From Sphingobacterium sp. (GTDB lineage: Bacteria > Bacteroidota > Bacteroidia > Sphingobacteriales > Sphingobacteriaceae), in assembly GCA_031277685.1 (NCBI GenBank), contig JAITLV010000190.1, positions 1-36,412 on the forward strand: a stretch of DNA of 36,412 nt, written 5' to 3'. A program made the translations under genes and the position numbers. Below are positions 34,725 through 36,412 of this stretch, one piece after another. Position 1 is the first letter of the stretch. Each line of letters starts with the position of its first letter. Below the pieces are notes generated by a model. The model saw only the letters and a list, made by a program, of their open reading frames with translations, had not been told where the DNA came from and ran no database searches.

Positions 34725-36412
34725 ATGATGGGTTCTCTGGGAGATTTAAGACGACGGCTTCGAAAGGACAATCCACGATGGGTTATTTTACTGATCGATA
34801 TGTGGTTTGTGTTTGCGAGTTATGTGTTTTCAAATTATGTTGTTAACAACTTCAGGGGAGTATTTGACGTAGCTTTGATGTTGAAAAAGGTGGTCTTGGT
34901 ACTTCCTATTTATCTTATTGCTTTTCTTTGTTACAATACTTTTAGGGGGATTGTAAGACAAACGGGGATTCGTGATACAATCAAAATCTTTAAAACAGTG
35001 GCTTCATCTTATGTGATTTTAATGGTACTCACATTTTTGATCAAAGCTGTTTTTGAAAAAGGTACCGTGGCAGGAGATTATCTTCGCCTATCCTATGGTG
35101 TGTTGACCATGCAGGCTTGTATTCTGCTTGTTATTATGGTGGGTGCGCGTGTGGTTTACCGTACCATTTATGAGTATCTCTTTTTGCCCGCGAGAAAAGG
35201 TGAAAACGTATTAATTTTCGGCGCCTCACGCCCAGGTTTGGTTTCTTATTCCTTGTTAAAAGAGGATCAGCGTATCAAATATCAGGTCGTTGCTTTTGTG
35301 GAAGATAAGATCTCGCGTATCGGTAAGCGACTGGCAGGATTGAAAATTCGTGATATTACAGAAATATCAAAAGAATTTGTTGAGAAAAATCAGATTTCGC
35401 AGGTTATTATTGCGGTTGAGAACAACGATCCCGAACGTTTGGAATATGTTTCGGATTGGTTTCAAAATATTGGACTTGAACTGAAGATTATGCCACCAGC
35501 ACGAATTTTACTTAATTCAGGTGCTAAACGTGAAATCAGGCCATTGAAGATTGAAGATTTATTGGGGCGCAAGCCGATCAAATTGGATCACCCAGAAATC
35601 GAAGAAGAGATGCAAGGTAAAGTGATTCTGGTTACCGGTGCCGCTGGATCCATCGGTTCGGAACTAGCCCGTCAGATCGCCAGACGTCATTATAAAAAAT
35701 TAGTCTTGCTGGATCAAGCTGAATCAGCATTGTATGATATACAGCAGTCTATTAAGGCTACATTGCCTGAAGATATGCATTGTGTAGTCGGTGATGTGCG
35801 TAATTATGCATTCATGCAGAATATATTTGCACACTATAAACCTGATTTGGTATTTCATGCAGCGGCCTATAAGCACGTGCCTTTAATGGAGGCAAACCCC
35901 TACGAGTCAATTCAGACGAATGTTTTAGGAAGTAAAAATGTGGCCGATCTCTGTATGCAATATGGGGCTAAAAAGATGGTTATGGTGTCTACGGATAAGG
36001 CTGTTAACCCAACCAATGTGATGGGGGCGACCAAACGTATGGCCGAGATTTACGTGAGCAGCTGCAGCGGTAAATCCAATACCAGTTTTATCATTACCCG
36101 ATTTGGAAATGTACTTGGTTCAAACGGTTCTGTCATTCCGCTTTTTGAGAAGCAAATGGCAGAGGGAGGGCCGCTGACGTTGACCCATCCTGAAATCACC
36201 CGTTTCTTTATGACGATCCCCGAAGCATGTCAATTGGTACAGGAGGCTGGTGTGATGGGAAAAGGGGGCGAGATTTTTGTGTTCGATATGGGTAAGTCTG
36301 TTAAAATAATTGATTTAGCAAAACGGATGATCAAGCTGAAAGGTTATCGTTACCCAGAAGATATCGATATCAAAATTGTTGGATTACGTCCAGGTGAAAA
36401 GATTTATGAAGA
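34725..36412 (+). CDS. membrane nucleoside-diphosphate-sugar epimerase/dehydratase (FlaA1/CapD/WbpM family), 3' end cut by window
   Basis: At least 562 residues, open to the window edge. Four N-terminal membrane helices (about residues 18-140) are followed by a CoA-binding-like Rossmann domain (VLIFGASRPG) and then the catalytic extended short-chain dehydrogenase domain with VTGAAGSIGSELARQ. STDKAVNPTNVMGATKRMAE carries the Thr/Met-Lys catalytic pattern typical of this family instead of Tyr-Lys. It ends at LRPGEKIYE in the window; the full family length is about 630-650, so roughly 80 residues are missing. Two ATGs at 34725 and 34728 compete as starts. The enzyme makes 4-keto-6-deoxy sugar nucleotides for capsule or O-antigen and commonly opens such clusters. 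Confidence 0.93.
   Translation, partial: MMGSLGDLRRRLRKDNPRWVILLIDMWFVFASYVFSNYVVNNFRGVFDVALMLKKVVLVLPIYLIAFLCYNTFRGIVRQTGIRDTIKIFKTVASSYVILMVLTFLIKAVFEKGTVAGDYLRLSYGVLTMQACILLVIMVGARVVYRTIYEYLFLPARKGENVLIFGASRPGLVSYSLLKEDQRIKYQVVAFVEDKISRIGKRLAGLKIRDITEISKEFVEKNQISQVIIAVENNDPERLEYVSDWFQNIGLELKIMPPARILLNSGAKREIRPLKIEDLLGRKPIKLDHPEIEEEMQGKVILVTGAAGSIGSELARQIARRHYKKLVLLDQAESALYDIQQSIKATLPEDMHCVVGDVRNYAFMQNIFAHYKPDLVFHAAAYKHVPLMEANPYESIQTNVLGSKNVADLCMQYGAKKMVMVSTDKAVNPTNVMGATKRMAEIYVSSCSGKSNTSFIITRFGNVLGSNGSVIPLFEKQMAEGGPLTLTHPEITRFFMTIPEACQLVQEAGVMGKGGEIFVFDMGKSVKIIDLAKRMIKLKGYRYPEDIDIKIVGLRPGEKIYE

Overview
The window looks like chromosomal DNA of a Bacteroidota member, most likely Sphingobacterium or a close relative in the Sphingobacteriaceae. 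The grounds are family content: a Reg_prop-type histidine kinase, fimbrillin/FISUMP-like lipoproteins, CpsB and FlaA1-type capsule genes and a YaiO-type barrel. TAnnTTTG-like promoter elements and the scarcity of strong Shine-Dalgarno sites agree. This assignment is inference; there is no rRNA or marker gene. I saw no tRNA, rRNA, CRISPR array, IS element or prophage.

Layout. (1) 1-3473: the end of an unknown gene, a membrane acyltransferase, a membrane-anchored papain-fold peptidase and a predicted outer-membrane barrel. (2) 3645-8085: a signalling operon with a beta-propeller sensor kinase, a membrane protein and a NarL-type response regulator. (3) 8334-20479: a polysaccharide locus. It encodes a receiver-only protein with Glu at the phospho-acceptor position, an actin-like protein, a membrane-anchored HEAT-like protein, a processive GT2 synthase, a TPR/YaiO outer-membrane protein, a fusion of an SQD1-like sugar-nucleotide enzyme to a class V aminotransferase domain, and a DUF4838 lipoprotein. 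It ends in a hairpin. (4) 20655-26181: two cassettes pointing away from each other, each a short peptide with an identical VELEQGIAAGS motif followed by a fimbrillin/FISUMP-type lipoprotein, separated by 1.3 kb of AT-rich DNA. (5) 26265-33473: an AraC-type regulator, then a chaperone/usher-like surface-fibre locus with two small pilin-like subunits, a PapD-like chaperone, a two-domain protein whose C-terminal half matches the subunits, and a large usher-like barrel. (6) 33479-36412: a CpsB-type phosphatase, then a divergent FlaA1/CapD-type epimerase running off the end, which suggests the edge of a capsule cluster.

How it fits together. The window is almost entirely about the cell surface. 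The region 2 sensor system sits directly upstream of the region 3 locus and may control it. In region 3 the GT2 synthase would polymerise and export a glycan that the TPR/YaiO protein passes through the outer membrane, while the receiver, actin-like and HEAT-like proteins would act as a cytoplasmic control module. Region 5 looks like a Bacteroidota counterpart of the chaperone-usher pathway, with an attenuator between the main subunit and the assembly genes.

The two most notable observations: the actin-like protein carries its phosphate-1 signature at the extreme C-terminus, so it appears circularly permuted; and the pilin-like domain recurs as the C-terminal half of a putative tip protein. 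Both rest on reading motifs by eye.
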